From contig CALLDR010000092.1 in the NCBI GenBank assembly GCA_937997955.1, forward strand, positions 1 through 39,139: DNA of 39,139 bases, given 5' to 3'. The notes beneath the pieces are model-generated. The model was given only the letters and a program-made list of their open reading frames with translations. It was not told where the DNA came from and did no database searches. Shown here piece after piece: positions 16,688 to 26,990 of the stretch. The DNA is from an uncultured Emergencia sp. (GTDB lineage: Bacteria > Bacillota > Clostridia > Peptostreptococcales > Anaerovoracaceae). The translations under genes were made by a program, and so were the position numbers. Position 1 is the stretch's first letter. The number at the start of each line of letters is the position of its first letter.

Positions 16688-17970
16688 TTGCCATCGCCTC
16701 TTTCCTCAAACGCGTCCTTGGGCATGGTCAGCGTGAACTGGGTAAACCTGCCCACTTCGCTTTCCACGCGGATGCTGCCGTGAAAATAGTTTTCCACATA
16801 GTCCTTCACCACCGTCAGTCCGACGCCTCTCTGCACATTTCCCGTTCTGGCGTCGAACTTGGTCGAATATCCGTCGAAGAAGATGGTTTCCATATCCTCT
16901 CCGCGGATGCCCGGCCCGTTGTCCCGGACCAGAAGCAGATAGGCTTCTCCTTCTTCCTTTACGGTCACCGTCACTCTGCCCTCCGCCGGCGCGATGGCCT
17001 CCGCCGCGTTGAGCACCAGGTTCCGCACCACCGACATCATCTTGAAGTACTCTCTGACCTGGAACTCCACCCGGATCCTCGTAACGATCTCCACCTTGTA
17101 TTCCCTGCGCTTAAACACGCTCTGCAGGTTTCCCTTTTCGATATGGACGATGTCTCTGATGTTCAGGCTGCCTTCATCGGCGTGATTGATGAAGGTATCC
17201 TTCAGCACGTCCACAATGCCCAGATAGTCTCCTTTGATCTCGTGGGCGTTCTTTGAAATATCCAGCGCGCAGGATTTCAGCTCTTCGTCCACGTCCAGCC
17301 GCTCCATGGCCTTATACAGATAAAAGGCCTGCTTCATCAGGGTCTCGATCTCCGCGGCGTTTTTGTCCATGACGTAGAGCTCGTTCTCAAAGATGGACTC
17401 CTGCACGATGAGCCTCCGGTATTCCCTGTCGTGTTCCTCGTCCACCAGCAGGTTGGAATAGGTCTCCATGGCCAGAAGTATGGTCTGCACCAGCACCGTG
17501 CGGCAGAGGGCGATCAAAAATAAATAGACCACGTTTTCCGGCGTGATCAGGCTGGCTCCCTGCTGTACGCTCCGCACGGCCAGCTCCATCATGTTGGAGA
17601 GAAAGTCGCAGGCCAGGGCCACATAGGCAAAGTTCCGTATGCTCTTAGGCGCCCTGATGATGTACTTGTAGATCAACGGATAGAACAGCCCGTAGGCGAA
17701 GAAAAAGGTCATGTCCGGAACGACCAGGGCCGCCGCCTCTGACAGGGCCTCTCCCTCCAGCACCTGTATCAGCAGCCTTACCAGCGGGGAGAAGATGCCG
17801 GAACAGAAGGCCACATACCGGGCCGACAGATCCTCATAGCAATAGATGAAGATGGCCATGACCAGAACCGACATGGCGATGATGAATCCATCGGTCAGGA
17901 AATTGAACCTGATCTGCGCCGCCAGCGAAACGAAGATGGCAATATATATGGTCTTTTTGATCTTTCTCAT
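16684..17970 (-). CDS. glnK: membrane sensor histidine kinase, GlnK-like
   Basis: A 428-residue sensor kinase. The N-terminal half (about 7-170) is hydrophobic with five or six membrane segments and little extracytoplasmic sequence, so it may sense a ligand in or near the membrane. A coiled linker (180-235) leads to the phospho-acceptor H243 in NAHEIKGD, an HExxxD arrangement. The ATPase domain has the N box NLVLNAAEA, G1 DNGPGI and G2 GVGLTVV. This layout and the partner response regulator match Bacillus GlnK (YcbA). The start has an AGGAAC box about 8 nt upstream and its own promoter. It is first in a two-gene unit. Confidence 0.85.
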   Translation of the reverse strand: MRKIKKTIYIAIFVSLAAQIRFNFLTDGFIIAMSVLVMAIFIYCYEDLSARYVAFCSGIFSPLVRLLIQVLEGEALSEAAALVVPDMTFFFAYGLFYPLIYKYIIRAPKSIRNFAYVALACDFLSNMMELAVRSVQQGASLITPENVVYLFLIALCRTVLVQTILLAMETYSNLLVDEEHDREYRRLIVQESIFENELYVMDKNAAEIETLMKQAFYLYKAMERLDVDEELKSCALDISKNAHEIKGDYLGIVDVLKDTFINHADEGSLNIRDIVHIEKGNLQSVFKRREYKVEIVTRIRVEFQVREYFKMMSVVRNLVLNAAEAIAPAEGRVTVTVKEEGEAYLLLVRDNGPGIRGEDMETIFFDGYSTKFDARTGNVQRGVGLTVVKDYVENYFHGSIRVESEVGRFTQFTLTMPKDAFEERGDGK

Positions 17971-18016
17971 GATATCAGTTCCTGTCCCTGCCTCGATGTG
18001 TCAACTTTGTATACCT

Positions 18017-18045
18017 ATCTTACCTCTAATATTAAATTTTTTCAA
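18017..18045 (-). promoter_or_regulatory. promoter of glnK-glnL
   Basis: Minus-strand TTGAAA (18040-18045), 17 nt, TAAGAT (18017-18022). Predicted leader of about 40 nt contains one copy of TATACAAAG, half of the pflB leader inverted repeat. Confidence 0.7.
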
Positions 18046-18125
18046 TGTATTTTTTCAGAGCCAGCGCCTCCGGCCCCATCTGGCGCGGGAAAAATGCATA
18101 ATCATACGCCGCGTGACGCGGCGTG

Positions 18126-18165
18126 GAAAAAGCCGCGGGCGGCAGAGCTATCCTCCGCCGTCCGC
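18126..18165 (-). terminator. terminator of carAB
   Basis: Minus-strand arms 18153-18165 and 18135-18147 pair over 13 positions with one mismatch and one wobble, followed by GGCTTTTTCC. A second small hairpin, ACGCCGCG with CGCGGCGT, lies further downstream at about 18105-18123. Confidence 0.75.
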
Positions 18166-18199
18166 AGCCGCAGTTTCTTTATCACGATCTGTCATTATC

Positions 18200-21100
18200 C
18201 TACAGGGCCGCGTATTCCAGCTTCACGCCGTTCTTTTTCTGTCTTACCGCCTTGGCAAAGGCCCAGGCGGTGTCCATGCAGGTCAGCACCGGCAGACCGT
18301 GCTCGATGGCCTGACGGCGGATCGGGAAGGTATCAGCGCCGACGCGGTTGATGGCCTTCGGCGTATTGATGACGATGCGGATCTGCTCCCCGATAAGCGG
18401 TATCACGTCGCCGTATTCGACCACGGAGGCGGCGATGCCGTGGCTCTGCAGGAAGGCTGCCGTTCCCTCAGAAGCGCAGAGCCTAAAGCCCATGTCCGCA
18501 TAGGCTTTGATGATCTCGGCGCTCTCCGCCGTCTTGTCGTGATCCTTCAGAGACACGAACACGTCTCCGCAGACAGGGATCTCCATGCCCGCGCCGAGGA
18601 AGCCCTTGTAGATGGCCCTGTCCAGATCCTGGTCGATGCCCAGCACCTCACCGGTGGACTTCATCTCCGGTCCCACGGCCACATCCACATCTGTCAGCTT
18701 GGCGTCAGAGAACACCGGAATCTTCACCGCGTAATAATCCTGGGCGGGATAGATGCCTGTGCCGTAGCCCAGTTCGGACAGCTTCTTTCCCGTCATCACC
18801 GCCACGGCCAGGCGCACCATGGGAACCTTTGTCACCTTGCTGAGGATCGGCACGGTACGGGACGCCCTCGGGTTCACTTCAATGACGTAGATCTTCCGGC
18901 CGTCCCAGGCGTACTGGATGTTGACCAGCCCTACCACGTGAAGGGCCCGGCAGATCCGCTTTGTCGCCGACGCCAGCTGTTCTATGACCTCCTCCGGCAG
19001 GCTGTAGGCCGGATACACCGTGCAGCTGTCGCCGGAGTGGACGCCGGTCCGCTCTATGTGCTCCATGATGCCCGGAATCAGCACGTCCTCTCCGTCAGCC
19101 ACGGCGTCCACCTCGATCTCCTTGCCCTCTACGTACTTGTCGATGAGCACAGGATGCTCGTGGGACAGCTTGACGGCCTCCTTCAGGTACTTGACCAGCT
19201 CCTCGTCGGAGTAGACCACCTGCATGGCCCTGCCGCCGATGACAAAGGACGGGCGCACCACCAGAGGGTAGCCCAGCCGCTCCACGGCCTCAAAGGCTTC
19301 TTCTCTGGTCCTGACAGCGCAGCCCTTCGGCGTATCGATATCCAGCAGATCCAGGAGGTTGGCGAATTTCTCCCGATCCTCGGCCAGGTCGATGTATTTG
19401 TTCTGGGTGCCCAGGATTTTGATGCTGCGGGCGGCCAGCCTGGAAGCCAGGTTCAGCGAGGTCTGCCCGCCGAACTGGAGGATCACGCCTTCTGGATGCT
19501 CCTGCTTGATCACGTTCATCACGTCGTCGGTGTGCAGCGGCTCAAAGTACAGTTTGTCCGCCGTGTCAAAGTCGGTGCTGACCGTCTCAGGGTTGTTGTT
19601 GATGATGATGGATTCGTAGCCCAGCTCCTTCAGGGCCCACACGCCCTGGACGCAGCAGTAATCAAACTCGATGCCCTGCCCGATCCGGATCGGACCGGAG
19701 CCTACGACCAGGATCTTCTCGTGAGAGCTCTTTACGGTTTCGTTCTCGCCGCCGTAGCTGGAATAGTAGTACGGCGTCACCGCGTCGAACTCTCCCGCGC
19801 AGGTATCCACCACCTTGTACACAGGGTAGATATCGTGATACAGACGGATATCCTGCAGAACCTCCCGGCCGATGCCGGTCAGAGCCAGGATCTCGTCGTC
19901 GGTAAAGCCTCTGGTTTCCGCCTCTCTGATCAGCTCCGCCGTGACGCCGGGGCCGTCTGGGGAGGCGGCAGCCTTCAGAGTCTTCTCCAGACGGACGATC
20001 CCTTCCACCTTGCAGAGGAACCAGCGGTCGATCTTCGTCAGGGCGAAGATGTCCTCCACGTCCGCCAGGTTCCGGCGAAAGGCCTCCGCGATGCAGAAGA
20101 TCCTCTCGTCGTCGCAGGCCTGCAGCTTTTCCATGAGCCGCCGGTCTGAAAGGCCGGTCACGTAAGGAATCCTGAGGCCGGTCCCCTCCACCTCCAGCGC
20201 GGCGATGGCCTTCAGCAGGGCGCTCTCAAAGTTCCGGTCTATGGCCATGATCTCACCGGTGGCCTTCATCTGGGTCCCCAGCCTTCTGGAAGCCGTGCGG
20301 AACTTGTCAAAGGGCCATTTAGGGAATTTGACCACGCAGTAGTCCAGGGCGGGCTCAAAGCAGGCGCTGGACCCCTGGGTCACGTAATTCTTCAGCTCGT
20401 CCAGGCTGTAACCGATGGCGATCTTGGCCGCGATCTTGGCGATAGGATAGCCCGCGGCCTTTGATGCCAGCGCCGAGGACCTGCTGACCCTTGGGTTGAC
20501 CTCGATGACGATGTACTCGTCCCTGTCCGGATTCAGCGCGAACTGGACGTTGCAGCCGCCTTCGATCTCCAGACTGCGGATGATGGCCAGAGAGGCGTCC
20601 CGCAGCATCTGATACTGGCCGTCGGTCAGTGTCTGGGTCGGCGCCACTACGATGCTGTCGCCGGTATGTACGCCTACTGGGTCCAGGTTTTCCATGCTGC
20701 AGATGATGATGCAGTTGTCCTTTCCATCCCTGATGACCTCATACTCCACTTCCTTCCATCCCGCTACAGATTTCTCCAGCAGGATCTGTCCGATGGCGCT
20801 CTTCTCCACGCCCAGCTGGCAGAAATGGGCCAGCTCCTCTTCATCGTGGGCGATGCCTCCGCCGGTGCCGCCCAGCGTATAGGCCGGACGGATGATGACG
20901 GGATAGCCGATCTCCCCGGCAAAGGCTCTGCACTCCTCCAGGTCGGAGGCGATAATGCTGGGCGGGATCGGCTGGCCGATGGACAGCATCAGCTCCTTGA
21001 AGGCCTCCCGGTCCTCCGCCTTGTGGATGCTATCTTTGTTGACGCCCAGCAGCCTGGCGCCGTACTTCTCAAAGACCCCTTTTTCATCCAGGGCCATGGC

Positions 21101-21394
21101 AAGATTCAGCCCGGTCTGACCGCCAAAGCCGGCCAGAACTCCCTCCGGACGCTCCATCTCCAAAATCCGCGTCACCGCGTCCTCCGTGATGGGCTCCAGA
21201 TATACTTTGTCCGCGATCCCCTGGTCCGTCATGATGGTGGCCGGATTGCTGTTGATCAGAATGGTCTCGATCCCCTCCTCGCTGATGGCCTTGCAGGCCT
21301 GTGTCCCCGCGTAGTCGAACTCGGCCGCCTGTCCGATGACGATGGGTCCGGAACCGATGATCAAAACCTTTTTCAGTGTAAAATCTCTAGGCAT
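18200..21394 (-). CDS. carB: carbamoyl-phosphate synthase large subunit
   Basis: The 1064-residue ammonia-using synthetase subunit that makes carbamoyl phosphate from bicarbonate, ammonia and two ATP. Both ATP-grasp halves are complete: the first starts KVLIIGSGPIVIGQAAEFDYAG, the second KILVVGSGPIRIGQGIEFDYC, each followed by NNNPETVSTDFD-like and FGGQTxLNLA segments and by an EVNPRxSRxxxLxSK motif. The C-terminal MGS-like allosteric domain runs from about residue 930 (VFVSLKDHDK to INTPKAINR). The start overlaps the carA stop by one base (TAATG). Product feeds pyrimidines and, with argG and an ornithine carbamoyltransferase in the same window, arginine or citrulline metabolism. Confidence 0.98.
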   Translation of the reverse strand: MPRDFTLKKVLIIGSGPIVIGQAAEFDYAGTQACKAISEEGIETILINSNPATIMTDQGIADKVYLEPITEDAVTRILEMERPEGVLAGFGGQTGLNLAMALDEKGVFEKYGARLLGVNKDSIHKAEDREAFKELMLSIGQPIPPSIIASDLEECRAFAGEIGYPVIIRPAYTLGGTGGGIAHDEEELAHFCQLGVEKSAIGQILLEKSVAGWKEVEYEVIRDGKDNCIIICSMENLDPVGVHTGDSIVVAPTQTLTDGQYQMLRDASLAIIRSLEIEGGCNVQFALNPDRDEYIVIEVNPRVSRSSALASKAAGYPIAKIAAKIAIGYSLDELKNYVTQGSSACFEPALDYCVVKFPKWPFDKFRTASRRLGTQMKATGEIMAIDRNFESALLKAIAALEVEGTGLRIPYVTGLSDRRLMEKLQACDDERIFCIAEAFRRNLADVEDIFALTKIDRWFLCKVEGIVRLEKTLKAAASPDGPGVTAELIREAETRGFTDDEILALTGIGREVLQDIRLYHDIYPVYKVVDTCAGEFDAVTPYYYSSYGGENETVKSSHEKILVVGSGPIRIGQGIEFDYCCVQGVWALKELGYESIIINNNPETVSTDFDTADKLYFEPLHTDDVMNVIKQEHPEGVILQFGGQTSLNLASRLAARSIKILGTQNKYIDLAEDREKFANLLDLLDIDTPKGCAVRTREEAFEAVERLGYPLVVRPSFVIGGRAMQVVYSDEELVKYLKEAVKLSHEHPVLIDKYVEGKEIEVDAVADGEDVLIPGIMEHIERTGVHSGDSCTVYPAYSLPEEVIEQLASATKRICRALHVVGLVNIQYAWDGRKIYVIEVNPRASRTVPILSKVTKVPMVRLAVAVMTGKKLSELGYGTGIYPAQDYYAVKIPVFSDAKLTDVDVAVGPEMKSTGEVLGIDQDLDRAIYKGFLGAGMEIPVCGDVFVSLKDHDKTAESAEIIKAYADMGFRLCASEGTAAFLQSHGIAASVVEYGDVIPLIGEQIRIVINTPKAINRVGADTFPIRRQAIEHGLPVLTCMDTAWAFAKAVRQKKNGVKLEYAAL

Positions 21395-22494
21395 TACAAC
21401 CTTCCCCCTTTCATCAGATCGATAAATTTGTCAAAGAGATAGCCGGTATCGTTGGGCCCCGGGTTGGATTCCGGGTGGAACTGGACGGAAAAGACCGGCT
21501 TTGACAGATGGGCCATGCCCTCTACGGTTCCGTCGTTTAAGTTCAGGTGGGTCACCTCCAGCCCCTTCAGCATGATGCTCTCCGCCTGAACGGCGTAGCC
21601 GTGGTTCTGGCTGGTGATATAGCTCCGGCCGGTGTCCTTGTCCAAAACGCCGTGGTTGCAGCCCCTGTGGCCGTACTTCATCTTATAGGTGCGGCCGCCG
21701 CAGGCCAGGGCGATGAGCTGATGGCCCATGCATATGCCGAAGATTGGCATCTGGTCCGGCCCGTAATTGCTGTTGGTGATCAGCTTTTCCACCACGGTGA
21801 TGGCCTCCCCGGCCGCCTCCGGATCCCCCGGCCCGTTGGTCAGAAAGACGCCGTCCGGCTTCGCCGCCAGAATGGTCTTCGCCTTGGTGCCGTAGGGATA
21901 GATGGTCAGGTCGCAGCCCCTGGCCTCAAGCTCCCTGAGAATGCTCTCCTTGACCCCCAGATCCAGCACGGCTACATGGAGACGGCTGCCCGGCGATTTC
22001 CGCTCCGTCACCGCTTTGACCCCGGCGGACTTCATTTGATCTGAACAAAGGGTTTCAGCCGCGGCGATCCTTCTCACGGCATCCATGGACAGGTTTTCCG
22101 TGGAGATGACGCACTTCTGGCTGCCGGACTTTCGCAGTCTTCGCGTGATCTCCCGGGTGTCTATACCGTATACGCCCGGCACGTTCTGCTCCGCAAGCCA
22201 CTGGTCCAGGGTCTTTTCTGACCGCCAGTTGCTGGGCGCAAAGCACACGTCCTGGGCTAAAACGCCGAAGGCGTGAATACGATCCGACTCAAAGTCGGTG
22301 CTGTTGACCCCGTAGTTTCCCAGCAGGGGATAGGTAAAGGTGATGATCTGCTCACTGTAGGACGGATCCGTCAGCGTTTTCTGATAGCCGGTCATGGCGG
22401 TGTTGAAGACCAGTTCCCCGACCCGGGTGGTCTCCGCGCCAAAACCCTTTCCTTTATATATGCTGCCGTCCTCTAAAAAAATCAGTCCTTTCAT
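21394..22494 (-). CDS. carA: carbamoyl-phosphate synthase small subunit (glutaminase)
   Basis: The 366-residue glutamine amidotransferase subunit. The N-terminal CPSase_sm_chain domain (GLIFLEDGSIYKGKGFGAET, then NTAMTGYQKTLTDPSY) precedes the class I glutaminase domain with catalytic C255 (FGICMGHQL), H340 and E342 (FHPESNPG). A GAAGGAGG ribosome site precedes the ATG. It is first in carAB and divergent from argG. The promoter -35 overlaps a half-conserved arginine-repressor-like box, so arginine control is plausible. Confidence 0.98.
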   Translation of the reverse strand: MKGLIFLEDGSIYKGKGFGAETTRVGELVFNTAMTGYQKTLTDPSYSEQIITFTYPLLGNYGVNSTDFESDRIHAFGVLAQDVCFAPSNWRSEKTLDQWLAEQNVPGVYGIDTREITRRLRKSGSQKCVISTENLSMDAVRRIAAAETLCSDQMKSAGVKAVTERKSPGSRLHVAVLDLGVKESILRELEARGCDLTIYPYGTKAKTILAAKPDGVFLTNGPGDPEAAGEAITVVEKLITNSNYGPDQMPIFGICMGHQLIALACGGRTYKMKYGHRGCNHGVLDKDTGRSYITSQNHGYAVQAESIMLKGLEVTHLNLNDGTVEGMAHLSKPVFSVQFHPESNPGPNDTGYLFDKFIDLMKGGRL

Positions 22495-22529
22495 GGATGC
22501 CTCCTTCAGATTTCATGTTCTGAGGAATA

Positions 22530-22558
22530 AGTATACTACCAGAACGATAAATATGCAA
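22530..22558 (-). promoter_or_regulatory. promoter of carAB
   Basis: Minus-strand TTGCAT (22553-22558), 17 nt, TATACT (22530-22535). Confidence 0.7.
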
Positions 22559-22559
22559 T
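22543..22559 (-). promoter_or_regulatory. candidate ArgR (ARG-box-like) site over the carAB -35
   Basis: ATTGCATATTTATCGTT on the minus strand matches the first thirteen positions of the Bacillota ARG-box consensus but deviates in the last four. A second weaker match, ending in ATTCAGA, lies at 22645-22664 near the argG transcription start. The argR gene itself is not in the window. Confidence 0.4.
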
Positions 22560-22608
22560 ACCAAATTTATAAATTTTCGTTTTTTGTTATTTTTATTGAT
22601 TTACCCTC

Positions 22609-22637
22609 TTGATTTCCTCCTGAAGTTGTGGTATAGT
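22609..22637 (+). promoter_or_regulatory. promoter of argG
   Basis: TTGATT (22609-22614), 17 nt, TATAGT (22632-22637), about 58 nt of leader before the ATG. Confidence 0.75.
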
Positions 22638-22701
22638 ACCTACATTGATTTATTTTTATTCAGACTTACAAATATTTATATAATTGCAGGAGGAAAGAAA
22701 C

Positions 22702-23959
<1,258 letters not shown>

Positions 23960-23970
<11 letters not shown>

Positions 23971-24050
23971 AACTGTGGAATAAATCTGTAGAATAAATCC
24001 GCAAAATAAATCTGTAAAATAAATTTATAGAATACATTTGTGGAATCACG
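23960..24050 (+). repeat. 7 x 13-bp tandem array starting at the argG stop codon
   Basis: Seven degenerate units of exactly 13 nt, consensus CTGTGGAATAAAT, fill 23960-24050. The first unit contains the end of argG (GTG GAA TAA). Units start at 23960, 23973, 23986, 23999, 24012, 24025 and 24038. The array stops three bases before the terminator stem. A 13-nt period is not coding-compatible; it places a TAA in every frame. Confidence 0.92.
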
Positions 24051-24053
24051 CTA

Positions 24054-24092
24054 AGAGGCTCTCCATCACAGAGAGCCTCTATTTTGATTTTT
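24054..24092 (+). terminator. terminator of argG
   Basis: AGAGGCTCTC (24054-24063) pairs perfectly with GAGAGCCTCT (24071-24080), followed by ATTTTGATTTTTTC. Confidence 0.9.
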
Positions 24093-24131
24093 TCAATATG
24101 ACATTATGCGGATTTGATCTTTGATAACGGT

Positions 24132-25628
24132 TTACCTTTGATCGCCGTCCGCTTCCCCGCGCAGGCTCCTAACCAGCGACACGCAGCAGCCGACCATGAT
24201 GAACAGGAACGGGAAGGCAACCACCAGAGAGACGGTCTGCACGGATTCCAGGCCTCCGGTCACCAGCAGGCCGATGGCCAGCAGGGATATAATGAAGCAC
24301 CAGATGATCTTTCTGGTATTGGTCGGATTCTGATCTCCGTCGGAGGTGAATATGCCGAGAACGAAGGTCCCGGAATCCGCCGAGGTGATGAAAAAGGTGA
24401 ACAGCAGCACGATGGCGATCACGGACAGAACCACGCCAAGGGGATACTCTCCCAGTACGATGAACAAAGCGGTCTCAGGTGTCGAAATGATCTCTCCCAG
24501 TTCTCCCTGGGTGAAGATGTTTTCCATAGCCAGGTGAATGCCTAGATTTCCGAAGATAGCGAACCAGATACAGGACACCGCCGTAGGAACCAGCAAAACG
24601 CCGATCATAAACTGACGAATGGTCCTTCCTCTGGAAATGCGCGCGATAAAGCTGCCGACAAACGGACCCCACGATATCCACCAGGCCCAGTAGAATACCC
24701 GCCAGCCGATGATCCAGGTGTTGTCCCCGTAGGTATGCAGCTTCAGGCTCTCCTTGACGATGCCGGAGAGATAGTCCCCAAGGCCGTTAATAAAGCTGTT
24801 TACGATCTCCAGCTTCGGTCCTACCAGAAAGGCCGCCGCAGCCAGCGCGATGGCCATGACCAGATTGATGTTGGACAGCAGCTTGATGCCTTTATCTACG
24901 CCGCTGACAGAGGAAATGGTAAACGCCACCGTCACCAGAGCGATAATGATGATCTGCGTTTTCAGCCCAAAGGGCAGGCCCGTCAGGTAGGATACGCCGC
25001 CGTTGATCTGCAGCGCTCCCAATCCCAAGGATGTAGAAATGCCCATGACTGTAATGACCACGGTAATGACGTCTATGGCTTTGCCTATACCGCCGTCGAT
25101 GGCCCTTTGACCCAGAATCGGCACAAATACCCGGCTGAGCAGGTTCTTCTCCCCTTTTCGGAAGCTGAAATAGGCGATAGAAAGACCGATGACCGCATAG
25201 ATGGCCCACGGATGCACGCCCCAGTGCATGAAGGTCGCCTGCATGGCAAATTCCGCCGCCTCCGGCGTTCCGCCTTCCATGGCGTCCGGAGACAGGAAAT
25301 GGGTGATCGGCTCCGATACGCCCCAGAAAACCAGCCCTACGCCCATACCGGCGCAGAAGAGCATGGCAAACCATGAGACGGTGCTGTATTCGGGCTGCTC
25401 GTCGTCGCCTCCCAGCCTGATCCTTCCGAACCGGCTGCAGGCGATTCCCACGCAAAAAACGACGAAGCCGGCGATCAACAGAAGGTAGAGCCACCCTAGA
25501 TTGACGCTGAGCAGCTCATACAGCCTGGAAGATACCGCGATGAAGTTATCGCAGGCGATAATGGACCAAATCACGATGGCTGATGTTACAAATAGAGATA
25601 CGGCATATACTGTGTTTCGTTTTTTCAT
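24132..25628 (-). CDS. BCCT family transporter (betaine/carnitine/choline)
   Basis: A 498-residue secondary transporter with about twelve membrane segments. BCCT hallmarks are visible: GMGVGLVFWGVSEP (94-107), covering the unwound TM3 loop region, MHWGVHPWAIYAVIGL, and the signature YWAWWISWGPFVGSFIARISRGRTIR region. GMGVG has Val where sodium-coupled members often have Ile; exchangers differ more, so sodium coupling cannot be settled. The GTG at 25646 lies in the ribosome site GTGGAGGG, so the ATG at 25628 is the start. It has its own promoter and operator-like inverted repeat, downstream of an amidohydrolase, suggesting coupled uptake of a quaternary-ammonium or similar compound. Confidence 0.9.
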   Translation of the reverse strand: MKKRNTVYAVSLFVTSAIVIWSIIACDNFIAVSSRLYELLSVNLGWLYLLLIAGFVVFCVGIACSRFGRIRLGGDDEQPEYSTVSWFAMLFCAGMGVGLVFWGVSEPITHFLSPDAMEGGTPEAAEFAMQATFMHWGVHPWAIYAVIGLSIAYFSFRKGEKNLLSRVFVPILGQRAIDGGIGKAIDVITVVITVMGISTSLGLGALQINGGVSYLTGLPFGLKTQIIIIALVTVAFTISSVSGVDKGIKLLSNINLVMAIALAAAAFLVGPKLEIVNSFINGLGDYLSGIVKESLKLHTYGDNTWIIGWRVFYWAWWISWGPFVGSFIARISRGRTIRQFMIGVLLVPTAVSCIWFAIFGNLGIHLAMENIFTQGELGEIISTPETALFIVLGEYPLGVVLSVIAIVLLFTFFITSADSGTFVLGIFTSDGDQNPTNTRKIIWCFIISLLAIGLLVTGGLESVQTVSLVVAFPFLFIMVGCCVSLVRSLRGEADGDQR

Positions 25629-25666
25629 ATGTTTTAATCCCTCCACCCTTTTCTTAACTCATATTC

Positions 25667-25695
25667 ATTATATCTCAATTATACGGATTTTTCAA
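25667..25695 (-). promoter_or_regulatory. promoter of the BCCT gene
   Basis: Minus-strand TTGAAA (25690-25695), 17 nt, TATAAT (25667-25672); near-consensus. Confidence 0.8.
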
Positions 25696-25720
25696 GTTTT
25701 TCAAAAAACTCCGTATAATT
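25677..25720. promoter_or_regulatory. operator-like inverted repeat at the BCCT promoter
   Basis: AATTATACGGA (25677-25687) and TCCGTATAATT (25710-25720) form a perfect 11-bp inverted repeat with 22 nt between, about three helical turns centre to centre. One arm lies in the promoter spacer, the other upstream of -35. No T tract follows on the minus strand, so it is not a simple terminator of the amidohydrolase gene. Confidence 0.65.
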
Positions 25721-25760
25721 TTTGATAGACGCCCAGTATATGCCGCCGTGTATGCCTGCC

Positions 25761-26951
25761 TTACACCCGCAGGACTTCTCCGCCCTTCATTACCAGGGCA
25801 ACCTTGCTGAGAAACTCGATATCCTCGTCCGGGTTTCCGTCAAAGGCGACCAGATTGGCCCGTTTTCCGCAGGCGATGGTTCCTACGGTGTCGCTGATGT
25901 TCAGAATCTCGGCGTTGTTCTTTGTGGCCTGGATCAGACATTCCAACGGTGTAAAGCCTGCCAGACGCACCCTGGCCCGGAACTCATAGAGCCCGTTGCC
26001 ATGGCTTCCTTCGTATACGCCCGCGTCGGTGCCCCAGCCCATCTTAACGCCGGCCTCCCGGCAGGCCCGCAGCCCTTCAACGAGCTGATCCGCGATCTCT
26101 CTCGCCTTTTCCACATAATGCTTCGGTTTTCCTTCCGGATGCTCCGCGAAGTTTACCATAGGCGACATGGTCGGGATCGGGAAGGTTTTGTCCGTGGCCT
26201 TGTACATTCTGATGCACTCTTCATCCATGATGGAGGAGTGTTCTACGGTTCTGACGCCGCAGCGTATGCACATTTTGATGCCTTCCGAACCGTGGCAGTG
26301 AACGGCTACCGGCATGCCCACGTAGCTGGCCGCTTCACACGCCGCCTGCAGTTCCCGTTCAAAGATGATCGGACTGCCCGGCACGCCGCCCGGGTTCATA
26401 ACCGCGCCGGTTCCCATGATCTTGATCCAGTCAGCGCCCAGCTGATACTGCCGGCGGACCGCTTTCGTGTAGCTTTCCGGGGAATCCGCCTCTGTGTACA
26501 TCGCTCCGAAAAAGTCGTTGCCCGCTTCTGTAGGCGAGAGGATCATGCCGCTGGCCAGGATATCCGGCGCCATGACCAGGCCCTCTCTTACGGCCCGCGC
26601 GATGCCGATGACGATGTTATTTCTGTCGCCCAGGTCCCGGACCGTCGTATAGCCCATTCTCAGGTTATCCTGCGCCAGCCGCAGCGCCCGCATCACCCGG
26701 TAGCTCTCCTGCTGCACGTTTTCCTCGTACACATCCATGCCGCAGAGATCCAGGTGCAGGTGCGCCTCAATCAGCCCCGGCGTCAGGGTCTTTCCGGTCA
26801 GATCTATGATGTCCTGCTCTGACGCCGCTTTGGCCGTTCTCGCCGGTTTGATCTCCTGAATCACGCCGTTTTCAACAATGATATCGCCGGTCTGTCCCTC
26901 AAATCCCTCAACCAGCTGAGGGATCAGTCTCGCGTTTCTTAAAACTAACAT
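25761..26951 (-). CDS. metal-dependent amidohydrolase (imidazolonepropionase/prolidase-like)
   Basis: A 396-residue amidohydrolase-superfamily enzyme. The small beta domain (LVLRNARLIP, GDIIVENGVIQEI) precedes the TIM barrel with the metal ligands: HLHLD after GLIEA, the central lysine in WIKIMGTGAV, histidines in VAVHCHGSEG and TVEHSSIMD, and the aspartate in GWGTDAGVYEGSHG. The C-terminal strand GTIACGKRANLVAFDGNP closes the beta domain. Family members hydrolyse cyclic amides, dipeptides or carbamates; substrate unknown. The ATG at 26969 overlaps the GGGAGG ribosome site, so the ATG at 26951 is used. It lies between an MFS and a BCCT transporter, so it probably acts on something one of them imports. 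Confidence 0.85.
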   Translation of the reverse strand: MLVLRNARLIPQLVEGFEGQTGDIIVENGVIQEIKPARTAKAASEQDIIDLTGKTLTPGLIEAHLHLDLCGMDVYEENVQQESYRVMRALRLAQDNLRMGYTTVRDLGDRNNIVIGIARAVREGLVMAPDILASGMILSPTEAGNDFFGAMYTEADSPESYTKAVRRQYQLGADWIKIMGTGAVMNPGGVPGSPIIFERELQAACEAASYVGMPVAVHCHGSEGIKMCIRCGVRTVEHSSIMDEECIRMYKATDKTFPIPTMSPMVNFAEHPEGKPKHYVEKAREIADQLVEGLRACREAGVKMGWGTDAGVYEGSHGNGLYEFRARVRLAGFTPLECLIQATKNNAEILNISDTVGTIACGKRANLVAFDGNPDEDIEFLSKVALVMKGGEVLRV

Positions 26952-26990
26952 TGGAATGTTACCTCCCATTTTCGTATGCTTATTGATCCG

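Noticed and set aside
17846..20149. 767-residue open frame on the plus strand opposite carB
   Set aside because: It is the antisense shadow of carB. Composition is His/Arg/Gln-rich, there is no ribosome site, and the carB protein is unambiguous.
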